A DNA stretch of 64,000 bases from Ensifer adhaerens (GCF_002007205.1 NZ_LAZS01000012.1:682001-746000); one strand, 5' to 3'. Positions 8,462 through 16,857 are shown, counted from the stretch's first letter. Made by a program: numbers and translations. Notes: generated from the letters alone by a model not told the origin.

Positions 8462-9049
8462 CTATGTTTGGATCAGTCGGTCCACGGCCGCCCGGGCATG
8501 CTCATAGGGGCTATAGCATTCGGATCTCTGGAGGCGTGCCACGACGGCTGCGGGATCCCAAATCGGGTTCGTTTGAACCGTGAAAAGATCAGTAGATTGA
8601 CGGTGATCCTGTGCCTTGAAGTGGCTGTCGCGGATTCCGCTCTCGATCACCCCTGCAACAATGCCGTTCAGTCGCCCGAGAGACTTGCGCAAGACCGGGC
8701 ACTGCCGATCGATGGCGAGGAACAGAACGTCCCGGCGTGGCAGTTGCACGGTGAGGAAATGCAGGCTGAGGCGGTATTGGTCCAGAAGATGGTCGACAAG
8801 CTTCTCGGGCGCTTCGACGGATCGACGCGCATTCGCGGTCGCGATGACAATTCGTTCTTTCAGCACCCTGACGGCGATCGCATCAAGTTGCTGTCCGGCG
8901 GTCAAGGAGTTGGTGGAGAGCACGCTCGAATTCCCGAAATTGGCGGCTCTTCGTGAGAGCCGCTGCCGCAAGCGTTCAGGGTCGAAGCCGGAACGTCTGC
9001 ATGCCATGAACCTACGGCTATGGAGAGTTGCCGTGCCAATTGCCAACAC
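8462..9049 (-). pseudogene. TetR-like regulator lacking a recognisable DNA-binding domain
   Basis: The frame from 9049 or the internal ATG at 9007 down to 8462 encodes a helical protein. Its central part (VEAPEKLVDHLLDQYRL and the following helices up to VAGVIESGIRD) resembles the ligand-binding domain of TetR/AcrR repressors. The first 50-60 residues show none of the expected helix-turn-helix pattern, and the alternative upstream frames do not supply it. This suggests a gene whose N-terminal domain has been lost or scrambled. A palindrome suited to a TetR operator survives just upstream at 9124-9139. It could instead be a divergent intact protein; the family call rests on pattern only. Confidence 0.4.
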
Positions 9050-9123
9050 TTGGCGAAGCGCGCTCCCAATCGGGTTGAGCCCTGCCGATCAGGTGGAACC
9101 AGCGGTTTACCCTTGACCAACAA

Positions 9124-9139
9124 ATAGCCAAATGGCTAT
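9124..9139. promoter_or_regulatory. Inverted repeat between TetR-like and DUF1801 genes
   Basis: ATAGCCA (9124-9130) and TGGCTAT (9133-9139) are perfect inverted complements two bases apart, located between divergent genes. Size and symmetry fit a TetR-type operator. Confidence 0.5.
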
Positions 9140-9253
9140 GTATTCGCGTATCGCCATCAGGGTATGGCTTCCGCGCCGGCGTCCCGCGAATCGGCCCGGC
9201 AGCGGGACCAAGGCGAACCGGCGTGCCAGTCGAAATCCAATCGAGGTGCAAGC

Positions 9254-9754
9254 GTGTCTGAGAAAAAAGCCGGAAAGAACGCATCAAAAACGGCATCCGA
9301 TACGCCAGAGGCGCGGAAGTGGCGCAAGACGTCGCCGACAAAATCGGCTGACGGCATCGTCCTGCTTTCCGGCGGCAATCCGCAGATCGCAAAGGGCTAC
9401 GGCGACGCGCCGGTACAGCAGTACATTGCCGCAATGCCGGAATGGAAAAGTGGCCTGGGCAAGCGGCTCGACCGGTTGATCGTCAAGGCCGTTCCTGATG
9501 TCGAAAAGGCGGTCAAATGGAACTCTCCCTTCTATGGCATGGAGAAGGGTGTCTGGTTCCTCAGCTTTCATTGCATGACGAAGTACGTGAAGGTCGCCTT
9601 TTTCCGCGGGGCGCAGTTCAGCCCGATGCCGCCCGGCGCTTCGAAACAGCCGGACGTGCGTTATCTAGACATCTACGAGGCGGATGAGTTCGACGAGGCA
9701 CAGTTCCTGGATTGGGTGAAACAGGCCAGCGAGCTGCCGGGAGAGCGGATGTGA
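9254..9754 (+). CDS. DUF1801 domain-containing protein
   Basis: Starting at a GTG at 9254 with a GAGG site 8 nt upstream, the protein is 166 residues; an upstream ATG at 9164 would add 30 residues of low-complexity sequence. The DUF1801 (YdhG-like) core spans about residues 50-150 and includes RLDRLIVKAVPDVEKAVKW, then FYGMEKGVWFLSF and a YVKVAFFRG strand. The fold is known but the biochemical role is not. It is often found near ArsR regulators, SRPBCC proteins and DUF899 proteins, and here DUF899 and ArsR genes follow immediately, so the three probably form one regulated group. Confidence 0.8.
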   Translation: MSEKKAGKNASKTASDTPEARKWRKTSPTKSADGIVLLSGGNPQIAKGYGDAPVQQYIAAMPEWKSGLGKRLDRLIVKAVPDVEKAVKWNSPFYGMEKGVWFLSFHCMTKYVKVAFFRGAQFSPMPPGASKQPDVRYLDIYEADEFDEAQFLDWVKQASELPGERM

Positions 9755-9772
9755 AGTCCTGGCCGGCAGACA

Positions 9773-10474
9773 TCAGAAGCCTTGCTCGGTCCCATACTCG
9801 TCGTGCCGCCGGTTCCACACGTAGGGCTCGGTCTGCGGCCATCCCGCAGGCGAGACTTCCCATGTTTCCTGTCGACCGTATGGCGTCAGGTCCAGATACG
9901 TCCACAGGCTGCCGAGATACTCGACGCCTCGTGCGCCGTTAAAGTAGGTGCGGTAGATACGATCGCCGTCCTTTAGGAAGACGCTGACGCCATGGCGTTC
10001 GCTCGTTTTGCTCGGATCATCCGGATCGGCGATCGTGGCCCCCATGTCATGGTTGAAGTCGCTGGCCATGGAGGAGTACCAGATCGGGTGCTGCCACTGC
10101 ATCCGGGCCTGGTATTTCTGCAGCTTGTCCAGCGGTGCGCGCGAAATCAGAACGATAGAAGTATCACGCGCATTGAGATGGGCCGGATGGGTCATCGCGT
10201 CCACGACCCAGGAACAGCCGTCGCAGCCCGCCTGCCATCCGGGTGCAAACATGAAGTGATAAACGATCAGCTGCCGGCGGCCGTCGAAAAGGTCGGCGAG
10301 GCTTACCGTGCCCGTGGGCCCCTCGAACGTATATTCCTTGTCGATCCTTACCATCGGCAAGCGACGGCGCTGGGCGCTCAAGTCATCCCGTGCGCGGGTG
10401 AAAGCCTTCTCCCTGGCAATCTGTTGCTGGAGTGCCGATTGCCACTCATCCATTGAAACGATCTTAGGCAGCAT
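9773..10474 (-). CDS. DUF899 thioredoxin-like protein
   Basis: The 233-residue protein matches the DUF899 family: a KEYTFEGPTG strand, the LIVYHFMFAPGW segment, then CDGCSWVVDAM with a CxxC-like pair, and a WHPIWYSS-like region followed by HGVSVFLKDGDRIYRTYF. The family has a thioredoxin-like fold and is thought to be a redox or peroxide-related cytosolic protein, but no reaction is established. The ATG at 10474 sits behind a clear GGGAGG site. It converges with the DUF1801 gene, is divergent from the ArsR gene at 10657, and shares the intergenic palindrome at 10638-10654. Confidence 0.85.
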   Translation of the reverse strand: MLPKIVSMDEWQSALQQQIAREKAFTRARDDLSAQRRRLPMVRIDKEYTFEGPTGTVSLADLFDGRRQLIVYHFMFAPGWQAGCDGCSWVVDAMTHPAHLNARDTSIVLISRAPLDKLQKYQARMQWQHPIWYSSMASDFNHDMGATIADPDDPSKTSERHGVSVFLKDGDRIYRTYFNGARGVEYLGSLWTYLDLTPYGRQETWEVSPAGWPQTEPYVWNRRHDEYGTEQGF

Positions 10475-10637
10475 TCTCAATCCTCCCTTGTTGTGCGGGT
10501 TGCTGGCCCGCGTCGGTGCAACGCGTGTCGGCGGCAGCGCGCATTCGCATCACAGCGGCGGCGGCCCGGCTTGGTCGCCGTGCGAGACTTCAAGACCGGC
10601 CTCATGGGCACGCCTTCTCCGCTGCATCCACTTCCAA

Positions 10638-10654
10638 TATGTTGTAAAAACATA
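10638..10654. promoter_or_regulatory. Palindrome in front of ArsR gene, probable operator
   Basis: TATGTT (10638-10643) and AACATA (10649-10654) are perfect inverted complements with a 5-bp spacer, ending 2 bp before the ArsR start codon and facing the divergent DUF899 gene. AT-rich 6-5-6 repeats of this kind are typical ArsR-family sites. Confidence 0.5.
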
Positions 10655-10656
10655 AC

Positions 10657-10980
10657 ATGTCAAGCGAGAACGAAGAAGACATGATTTTCAAGGCCTTGGC
10701 ACACCTGCGCCGACGGGCCATGCTTGATCGCCTGAGGGGCGAGGCGCTCACCACGGGCATACTCTGCGCCCGCCTTCGCAGACATGGATCGCTGCACCGT
10801 GATACAGCATCTGAAAGTGCTGGAAGACGCCGACTTGATCATCGTCAGGCGGGCAGGGCGGGAGCGCTGGAATTATCTCAATGCCCTGCGATCAAGCGTA
10901 TTCACGACCGCTGGATCAGCGAGTATGCCGCGCATGCGCTCAACATCCTCGACAGGCTCAAGGCCGACGTGGAAGAATAG
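10657..10980 (+). pseudogene. ArsR-family regulator with two compensating frameshifts
   Basis: The frame from 10657 stays open for 107 codons, the normal family length. It starts correctly (FKALAHLRRRAMLDRLRGE) and ends correctly (IKRIHDRWISEYAAHALNILDRL). The middle, about codons 40-80, is nonsense in this frame. In the +1 frame the same bases encode the expected recognition region (DMDRCTVIQHLKVLEDADLI, then VRRAGRERWNYLNAL). One extra base near 10773-10775 and one missing base near 10889-10892 explain this. As written, the protein would lack its DNA-recognition helix. Either the gene is decaying or the assembly has two small errors. The intact family represses or senses signals for adjacent DUF899/DUF1801/SRPBCC genes. 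Confidence 0.75.
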
Positions 10981-11145
10981 CGGGCGAGTTTCGGGCGGCA
11001 GTCTCAATACCTTATGTTCACGCAGAATTTAGCCTTGCCGCCCAGCCGATCGCCGGTGCCGGATCTATCCGGTTGCCAAAAAGCCATAATTGCTTCACCT
11101 AGATCCTGTTTCGACACTCGGCATTAAGAATTGGATCAACGCTGA

Positions 11146-13263
11146 ATGCGCATTTCATACGTCTTCCTTGGTGCATTTCTTGCAATCGTACCGCCCGCCC
11201 ATGCTGACGTTGCCTCGCCTCCCGTTCTGGAGCCGCTGAAGCAGCAGGCGCAGGCCGCTCAGTTGAGCGCAAAGTTTCTGACCCGCTACAGCTACAAGCC
11301 CGTTCCGCTCGACGACGCCCTGTCGGCCAAGATCATGGACAGCTTCATCGACTCCCTCGATCCGGATCGGGGACTCTTCCTGCAGGCGGACATCGACAGC
11401 TTCAAGTCCGATCGCAACGAGATCGACGACGCCATCAAGCACAAGGACCTGAAGATCCCGTTTACGATCTTCAACGTCTATGGAAAGCGCGTTGTCGACC
11501 GCATGAACTACGCGCGCGAACTGCTGAAGCAGGACTTCGATTTCACCGCTCGGGAGGACTACTCCCTCTTGCGCGAGAAGGCGCCCTGGCCGCAGACGGA
11601 AGCCGAGAGCAACGAACTGTGGCGCAAACGCGTGAAAAGCGACTGGCTGCGGTTGAGACTGAGCGGCAAGACCGATGCGGCCATTCGCGAAACGCTCGAC
11701 AAGCGCTATGCGAACGCGCTGGAGCGCGCTTCCAAATACAAGAGTGACGATGTCTTCCAGTCGTTCATGAACGCCTACACGACGTCGGTCGATCCGCACA
11801 CGGATTATTTTGGCGCACGCGCTTCGGCCGATTTCGATATCGCGATGAAGCTGTCGCTGGTTGGAATCGGCGCGGTGCTGCAGGAACGCGACGACTACAC
11901 GACGATCCGCGAGCTCGTGCCCGGCGGGCCGGCGCAACTGTCCGGCAAGCTCTCGGTCGGAGACCGCATCACCGGCGTCGGGCAGGGCCACGATGGCCCG
12001 ATAAAGGAAGTCGTCGGCACACGCATCGATGAAGTCGTGCAGTTGATCCGGGGGAAAAAGGGATCGGTCGTGCGCCTCGATGTCCTGCCGGCGGATGCCG
12101 GAGCAGACGCCGCCCATCGCATCGTCACGCTGGTGCGCGACAAGATCAGCCTCGAAAAGCAGGCGGCGCAGAAGACCGTTCTGTCCGTGAAGGCGGGCGA
12201 TGCCACGCGCAAGATCGGGGTGATCACGCTGCCGGCATTCTACGAGGATTTCGAAGCCCGGCGCAAAAGAGAGAAGGATTATCGCAGCGCCAGCCGCGAT
12301 GTCGCAAAGCTCCTCGAAGAGTTGAAGCAGGAGCAGGTCGATAGCGTTCTCATCGATGTGCGCAACAATGGCGGCGGTTCGCTGGACCAGGCGATCGCCC
12401 TGACCGGCCTGTTTATCGGCTCTGGACCGGTCGTTCAGCAGCGCAGCGGCGACGGCAAGGTCGTGGTCACGAGCTCGGAGTTTCCCGAGCCTCTCTGGTC
12501 AGGCCCCGTCGGTGTTCTGATCAATCGCGGGTCGGCGTCGGCCTCCGAGATTTTTGCTGCGGCAATCCAGGATTACGGCCGGGGTGTCGTCATCGGCGAA
12601 CCCAGCTTCGGCAAGGGCACCGTTCAAACCGTTGTCGATCTCGACCAGATGGTCCGCAACAGCAAACCGGAATTCGGCGAACTCAAGGTGACGATCGCCC
12701 AGTTCTTCCGGATCAATGGCGGCACGACGCAGCTGCACGGCGTAACGCCCGATATCAGCTTGCCGGGGCTTTCCGACCCGACGCGCTTTGGCGAGACGAG
12801 CTATGACAACGCCCTGCCGTGGTCAGAGATCAAGCCCGCAGACTATGCGCCGGCCGATACGGTCACCGCGCTGCTGCCGGCATTGCAGGGCCGCCATGAT
12901 GCGCGCGTTGCAAGCGACCCGGACTTCCAGCGCCTGCTCGAAGACATCGCCGACATCAAGGCACAACGCGAGAAAGGCGTCGTCTCCCTCAATGAAGCCG
13001 AACGTCGCCAGGAATTGAAGGACCGCGAAAATCGCCTCAAGGCTCGGGCGCAGGGAAGCGATGGCGAGGATACCGGTGAAGATGATGGGCTGAACGCAGA
13101 CGAACGCAGCCTGAGTGCCGATATCGCCATGGAGAAAGCCCGCAAGAACGCAAAGGACGTTCTGCTTGCGGAAGCGACCGCCATTCTCGCCGACGAGGCG
13201 GATTTGAGGGACGGCGAGCTGAAGGCAGCCACGCAACAGCCGGCAAACGCCAACGGACAGTAG
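11146..13263 (+). CDS. prc: Tail-specific (C-terminal processing) protease Prc/Tsp
   Basis: The 705-residue periplasmic serine protease of family S41 has a signal peptide ending near PPAHA, an N-terminal helical domain with SLDPDRGLFLQADID, a PDZ domain (about 235-320), and the S41 core. The catalytic Ser is in GSASASEIF (about Ser465) and the catalytic Lys in SFGKGTVQ (about Lys490), so the Ser/Lys dyad is intact. A C-terminal coiled, charged region follows, as in E. coli Tsp. It degrades misfolded or tagged periplasmic proteins and trims lipoproteins and peptidoglycan hydrolases. It is monocistronic, ending at a bidirectional terminator. Confidence 0.93.
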   Translation: MRISYVFLGAFLAIVPPAHADVASPPVLEPLKQQAQAAQLSAKFLTRYSYKPVPLDDALSAKIMDSFIDSLDPDRGLFLQADIDSFKSDRNEIDDAIKHKDLKIPFTIFNVYGKRVVDRMNYARELLKQDFDFTAREDYSLLREKAPWPQTEAESNELWRKRVKSDWLRLRLSGKTDAAIRETLDKRYANALERASKYKSDDVFQSFMNAYTTSVDPHTDYFGARASADFDIAMKLSLVGIGAVLQERDDYTTIRELVPGGPAQLSGKLSVGDRITGVGQGHDGPIKEVVGTRIDEVVQLIRGKKGSVVRLDVLPADAGADAAHRIVTLVRDKISLEKQAAQKTVLSVKAGDATRKIGVITLPAFYEDFEARRKREKDYRSASRDVAKLLEELKQEQVDSVLIDVRNNGGGSLDQAIALTGLFIGSGPVVQQRSGDGKVVVTSSEFPEPLWSGPVGVLINRGSASASEIFAAAIQDYGRGVVIGEPSFGKGTVQTVVDLDQMVRNSKPEFGELKVTIAQFFRINGGTTQLHGVTPDISLPGLSDPTRFGETSYDNALPWSEIKPADYAPADTVTALLPALQGRHDARVASDPDFQRLLEDIADIKAQREKGVVSLNEAERRQELKDRENRLKARAQGSDGEDTGEDDGLNADERSLSADIAMEKARKNAKDVLLAEATAILADEADLRDGELKAATQQPANANGQ

Positions 13264-13306
13264 TCCGCCCGGCCAACGGCCGCGGCGATGCGCTCCGCCC
13301 CGAGAA

Positions 13307-13345
13307 AAGGTCGACAAAGCGTCTGTTTTGTCGACCTTCTTGTTT
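13307..13345. terminator. Bidirectional intrinsic terminator between prc and a small minus-strand gene
   Basis: A perfect 12-bp stem (AAGGTCGACAAA at 13307-13318 with TTTGTCGACCTT at 13327-13338) is followed by CTTGTTT on the plus strand and by a TTTTC run on the minus strand. It can end prc transcripts and those of the minus-strand small gene at 13372-13506. Confidence 0.8.
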
Positions 13346-13371
13346 CCTGCGCTCGAGGCCAATAACCCAAT

Positions 13372-13506
13372 CTATAAAATATTGTCGCTGTCGCTGAGCT
13401 GCGAGTACATCGAGTATGCGCTCAAGAATAGAATGCTGCTCACAATTATCGCGATAAAGAACATAAAAAGGTACATGCATACGCTCCAGGTAAAGTCGTT
13501 GTGCAT
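13372..13506 (-). CDS. Small single-span membrane protein (44 residues)
   Basis: This short frame begins at ATG 13506, with AGGA five bases upstream, and stops with TAG at 13374-13372, next to a terminator that works on this strand. The peptide has a polar start (MHNDFTWSV), one strongly hydrophobic span of about 20 residues (MYLFMFFIAIIVSSILFLSA) and a polar end (SQLSDSDNIL), as in genuine small inner-membrane proteins. No known family is recognised. Support is the start site, composition, stop and terminator placement; the lower GC of the region is also notable. Chance hydrophobicity of an AT-rich spacer is the main alternative. Confidence 0.5.
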   Translation of the reverse strand: MHNDFTWSVCMYLFMFFIAIIVSSILFLSAYSMYSQLSDSDNIL

Positions 13507-13884
13507 CTATGTCCTATTGTTCTCTTGCAGGGACATTACGGTGCCTGAAACCGGATCGTTCTGATTTCCCGGATATCGAATTCAAGCAAGCGCCGCCGGC
13601 AAAGAGCCCCGGAAATTTCGTCCTTCATACATCGCTCGGCGAGAACTTCGGTCGCGCTCCTGGTGTCGTCGGCATGATCGGTGCTTCGCTCGGAGCGTCG
13701 CCGTCATGGACGGACAAGGGAGCAGAGCTCCCGTCAGTTGCGCCTGACGCGACCATTTCCAATGGAAAAACAAACTCTTCCATTGGCAGCCGTTAGTGCG
13801 GGCGGCGCGCCGCTCGTAACATTGTCGCAAGGTCGCAATGCGATCTGAGCGCCAGAAAAACTGGAAACGTGCCGAGGTAATATT
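13507..13884. other. Spacer without a supported gene
   Basis: About 378 bp between the small membrane protein gene and the lipoprotein gene. It would contain the promoters of both divergent genes. Frames crossing it show arginine/serine-rich composition without recognisable motifs. Confidence 0.4.
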
Positions 13885-14079
13885 ATGCGACTTTTTATTG
13901 CGACGGGCCTGCTGATTGCGCTGGCGGGATGCGAAACCGCAGAATACAGAAACCGTTGTGCAGAGTACGGATTCGTGCCGGGAACCGATGGCTATGCCAA
14001 TTGCCTGCAACGTCTTGATATGTCCGATGAACGGCGTGGAGGGCGCTATTATGATCCTCCGGTATATGCTTACGACTGA
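13885..14079 (+). CDS. Small lipoprotein, 64 residues
   Basis: The protein has a short positively charged start, a hydrophobic core and a clear lipobox (LIALAGC, cysteine at residue 17), so it should be lipidated and anchored in the envelope. The mature part is only about 48 residues with two further cysteines (NRC, ANC) that could form a disulfide, and a GFVPGTDGYANCLQ motif common in small rhizobial lipoproteins. The end is rich in Arg, Tyr and Pro. An AGGTAA-like site precedes the ATG. Function is unknown. It stands alone upstream of a two-component system. Confidence 0.75.
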   Translation: MRLFIATGLLIALAGCETAEYRNRCAEYGFVPGTDGYANCLQRLDMSDERRGGRYYDPPVYAYD

Positions 14080-14161
14080 CGCCGGAAATGCGGGTGGTTT
14101 AGACAAACCTGTTTCAATTGGGTGATTTCGACCTGACCAATTGCGCGTTATTTAGAATTTC

Positions 14162-14189
14162 CTTCGAACCGCTTCGAAGAAACTTCGAA
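14162..14189. promoter_or_regulatory. Three direct CTTCGAA repeats upstream of the response regulator gene
   Basis: CTTCGAA occurs at 14162-14168, 14172-14178 and 14183-14189, spaced 10 and 11 bp, or one helical turn. OmpR-family regulators bind tandem repeats with this spacing, so this is a likely autoregulatory site about 40 bp before the start codon. Confidence 0.5.
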
Positions 14190-14226
14190 TCTTTAGAATT
14201 TAATCATATTCAACATCGGCAGGTAC

Positions 14227-14898
14227 ATGCGAATTCTGATCGTAGAAGATGATCGTGAACTGGCGTCTTCGCTGAAGTCCATGATGGAAGCCGCGATCGG
14301 CGTCGCGGATGTATTTGAAACGGTTGCGGATGCCGAGGCCGCATTGCTCGCCTTCAAGTTCGACCTCGTCATCATCGATCGCAACCTTCCTGATGGTGAC
14401 GGCCTGTCGCTCTTGCCGACGCTGCGACAACTCCGTCCGCGGCCGGCAACGGTCGTTCTGACGGCATTGGATGATCCGATCGATATCGTGTCGGCGCTTG
14501 ACAAGGGTGCTGACGAATATGTCGGCAAACCGTTCGAGCCCATGGAACTGATTGCACGGGCGCGGGCGGTTCTTCGTCGCTACAGCCTGGACGAGACCGG
14601 CTGTACGCAATTCGGCAATCTGTCGTTTGATCTCACCAACCGCTCCGCCATGATCGGCGAGAATGCAATGAGCATTCCAAGACGCGAACTCGCCGTCCTG
14701 GAAGCGTTGATCCGGCGAGCGGGACGCGTCGTCCAGCGCGACAACCTGGAGGCAGCCGTCTACAATATCGACGAGGAGATCGAGTCCAACGTGCTCGATT
14801 CTCATGTCTCGCGGCTGCGCAAGCGGCTACGCGAGGGCAATTGCAACGCAACGATCCGGACCATTCGCGGCATCGGCTACATGCTGGTGCAAGAGTAA
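14227..14898 (+). CDS. OmpR-family two-component response regulator
   Basis: The 223-residue protein has a receiver domain (about 1-115) with acidic residues DD at 8-9, the phosphoacceptor Asp51 (IIDRNLPDGDG), a TALDD switch segment and Lys in VGKPF. A C-terminal winged helix (about 125-220) carries SNVLDSHVSRLRKRLRE and the IRTIRGIGYML ending typical of OmpR/PhoB regulators. It overlaps the kinase gene by one base (TAATG), so the two are translationally coupled. Repeats upstream suggest autoregulation. The signal is unknown. Confidence 0.92.
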   Translation: MRILIVEDDRELASSLKSMMEAAIGVADVFETVADAEAALLAFKFDLVIIDRNLPDGDGLSLLPTLRQLRPRPATVVLTALDDPIDIVSALDKGADEYVGKPFEPMELIARARAVLRRYSLDETGCTQFGNLSFDLTNRSAMIGENAMSIPRRELAVLEALIRRAGRVVQRDNLEAAVYNIDEEIESNVLDSHVSRLRKRLREGNCNATIRTIRGIGYMLVQE

Positions 14899-16286
14899 TG
14901 GAGCGTCCGAATTCGATCGCCTTTCCGGTGGCCATCGTGCTCATTTTGGGCATGGCGCTGATGATGGTGATAAGCACCGTGCTCACCGTCGCGGTGTTCC
15001 TGTTGACGGATGGGCAGAGCAGGAAAAAAATCGCAGTCGAAAGTGTCGTCGAACTTCTCCAGGACGGTGTGGGCTATGACCATACCGGCAAGTTTGTTCT
15101 TGAGGTGGAAGGCGTAATCGCGGAAAAGATTATCAGGCTTTCCGAAGAGCAGTCCGACTTCTGGTACTTTATCAGTGATGGAACCCAATCCATCATACAC
15201 GGTGCCGTGCCGGCATCGGTTCAAGGCATCATTGATACGACCTCTCCCCAGGTATTTTCCTCTGAGTTTTCTTACGTCAAGGGCCATCAGCGATTTCTCG
15301 GGCTGCGAAAACTGAATGCGGAGGATCCACCCAAACTGGTTGTGGTCGGCGGAGTGTCGTTTTCGAATGCTGAAACGCTGCTCGTGGTCCTGCGCGAAAT
15401 TTGGCCCCAGGGGCTCTACCACCTTCTGGGAATTGTTCTCGTCGCCACGGCCACGATTGCTGTCGTTGCGGTCAAGCGCACCATCGCAACCCCGGTAAGA
15501 AGGGTCGTAGATTCGGCCGAACAGATCGACGGGCTTCCCAATGGGCGCCGGATATCGGACCGGGACACGCCCATAGAACTGAAGCCGATGGTGGCTGCGT
15601 TCAATTCCGCGCTCAGTTGCATCGACAACGCGTTTGAAGCGCAGCGTAATTTTCTCGCCAATGCATCCCACGAACTGCGGACGCCGCTGACCAAACTGCG
15701 ACTAAAGCTTGACCTGGTGAAGGATCCGGACGTGCGGGACGTCCTGGTTCGCGATGCGGCGCGTCTGGCATCGATCGTAACGACATCATTGCAACTGGCT
15801 CGCTTGTCGGGTCAGTCGCTGACGTTCGCCGCGATCGATCTCGCAGTCGTGGCACGTGCGATCATTGCCGAGCATGTGCCGTCCGCGATGAATCAGGGCA
15901 TGGACATCGAGTTCAAAGCATCGGAGGGGCGGGTCATGATCTCCGGATCGGAACCGGCCATCCGGGTCGCCCTGGACAACTTGATCATCAATGCGATGCG
16001 ACACGCACGCGGAACGGAAGTGCTCGTGGTCGAGGTTCTTCAAGCCCGCATCGTGCGCGTCACCGATGAAGGCCCGGGAATCCCAGCCGCTGAACGCGAA
16101 AAGATGCTGAGGCCGTTTGTGCGCGGCAGCTCGAGCGCGAGCGAGGGAACAGGCATGGGCCTGGCCATCGTCAGCCAGATCATGATGGCTCACAACGGTT
16201 CCGTGACGCTCGGAGAAGCAGCGGACGGCGGTTTGGTCGTCGATCTGGCGTTTCCGAAAATTGCGAAGGAACCCGCGCCTTCGTGA
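14898..16286 (+). CDS. Sensor histidine kinase of the adjacent two-component system
   Basis: The 462-residue inner-membrane kinase has an N-terminal transmembrane segment (about 8-35), a periplasmic sensor region of about 140 residues, a second transmembrane segment near 175-195, HAMP, a HisKA domain with phosphoacceptor His258 in NASHELRTPLTK, and a HATPase domain with the N box (NLIINAMRHA), DEGPGIP and GMGLAIV. All catalytic boxes are intact. The start ATG overlaps the regulator's stop codon. It converges with the ECF sigma gene at 16339. The periplasmic domain gives no clue to the ligand. Confidence 0.92.
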   Translation: MERPNSIAFPVAIVLILGMALMMVISTVLTVAVFLLTDGQSRKKIAVESVVELLQDGVGYDHTGKFVLEVEGVIAEKIIRLSEEQSDFWYFISDGTQSIIHGAVPASVQGIIDTTSPQVFSSEFSYVKGHQRFLGLRKLNAEDPPKLVVVGGVSFSNAETLLVVLREIWPQGLYHLLGIVLVATATIAVVAVKRTIATPVRRVVDSAEQIDGLPNGRRISDRDTPIELKPMVAAFNSALSCIDNAFEAQRNFLANASHELRTPLTKLRLKLDLVKDPDVRDVLVRDAARLASIVTTSLQLARLSGQSLTFAAIDLAVVARAIIAEHVPSAMNQGMDIEFKASEGRVMISGSEPAIRVALDNLIINAMRHARGTEVLVVEVLQARIVRVTDEGPGIPAAEREKMLRPFVRGSSSASEGTGMGLAIVSQIMMAHNGSVTLGEAADGGLVVDLAFPKIAKEPAPS

Positions 16287-16338
16287 TAGCCGTGCCGCTG
16301 TTTCCTGAAACCGCTCGCGCAGGGTCTCTTCGGCCCGT

Positions 16339-16857
16339 TCACCCCGCCAAATATTCGCGCAACAGCAGGCGTGCGCGGTGCAGCCGCGCCTTCACCGCCT
16401 GCCGCGAAAGATCAAGCGCGGCGGCGATCTCGTCAATGGTCATCTCCTCGAGGTCGCGCATCAGAGCCACATCGCGATAGTGCGGTGGCAGCGCCTCAAA
16501 CGCGGCGGCCAGATCGAGCCGCAACACGTGTTCTGGCCGCTGCACCAGGCTTGTCTCAAGCGCGTCCTCGTCGAGGGTGGCGACGAGACCGCTGCGTCGT
16601 GCCAGCCGCAGGCACTCCCGCCGAACCACGCTGAACAACCAGTTTGACAGGGTCGCCAGCGCGCGGATCGCGCCGACGTGGCGCGACAGAAGCCAAAGCG
16701 TTTCTTGTGTCGCATCGTCGACATCGGCGGTGCGGCAGGTTGCTCGGGCATATCGGCGGATATCCGGCTGCGTCCGCTCGAGCAGCCGGACGATCGCATT
16801 GCGATCGCCGTGCCGGGCGGCTTGGAAGGTTTCGGTCGTCACCGCCTTGGTGTTCAT
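16339..16857 (-). CDS. ECF-type RNA polymerase sigma factor
   Basis: The 172-residue protein has sigma region 2 (about 25-90: DIRRYARATC, then DVDDATQETLWLL and TLSNWLFSVVRRECLR) and region 4 (about 115-165: ALPPHYRDVALMRDLEEMTIDEIAAAL and LSRQAVKARLHRARLLLREYL), with no sigma-1 or sigma-3, so it is group 4 (ECF). Its ATG overlaps the stop of the upstream 69-residue membrane protein gene (ATGA), so the two are made together. No classical zinc anti-sigma gene is next to it. Confidence 0.88.
   Translation of the reverse strand: MNTKAVTTETFQAARHGDRNAIVRLLERTQPDIRRYARATCRTADVDDATQETLWLLSRHVGAIRALATLSNWLFSVVRRECLRLARRSGLVATLDEDALETSLVQRPEHVLRLDLAAAFEALPPHYRDVALMRDLEEMTIDEIAAALDLSRQAVKARLHRARLLLREYLAG

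Noticed and set aside
8102-8956. A 284-codon plus-strand gene
   Set aside because: It begins at a promoter -35 element, reads through a strong terminator and then runs antisense to the TetR-like frame without recognisable motifs.
9018-9434. Minus-strand frames upstream of the TetR-like gene as its missing N-terminus
   Set aside because: Translation in each frame gave no helix-turn-helix pattern, so a simple frameshift does not restore a TetR DNA-binding domain.
13328-13564. A 78-codon plus-strand gene in the spacer after prc
   Set aside because: It starts inside the terminator stem and has no RBS; the opposite strand carries the better-supported 44-residue frame.
13582-14106. A 174-codon minus-strand gene opposite the lipoprotein
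   Set aside because: Composition is rich in Arg, Ser and Cys without motifs, and it lies antisense to a convincing lipoprotein gene.
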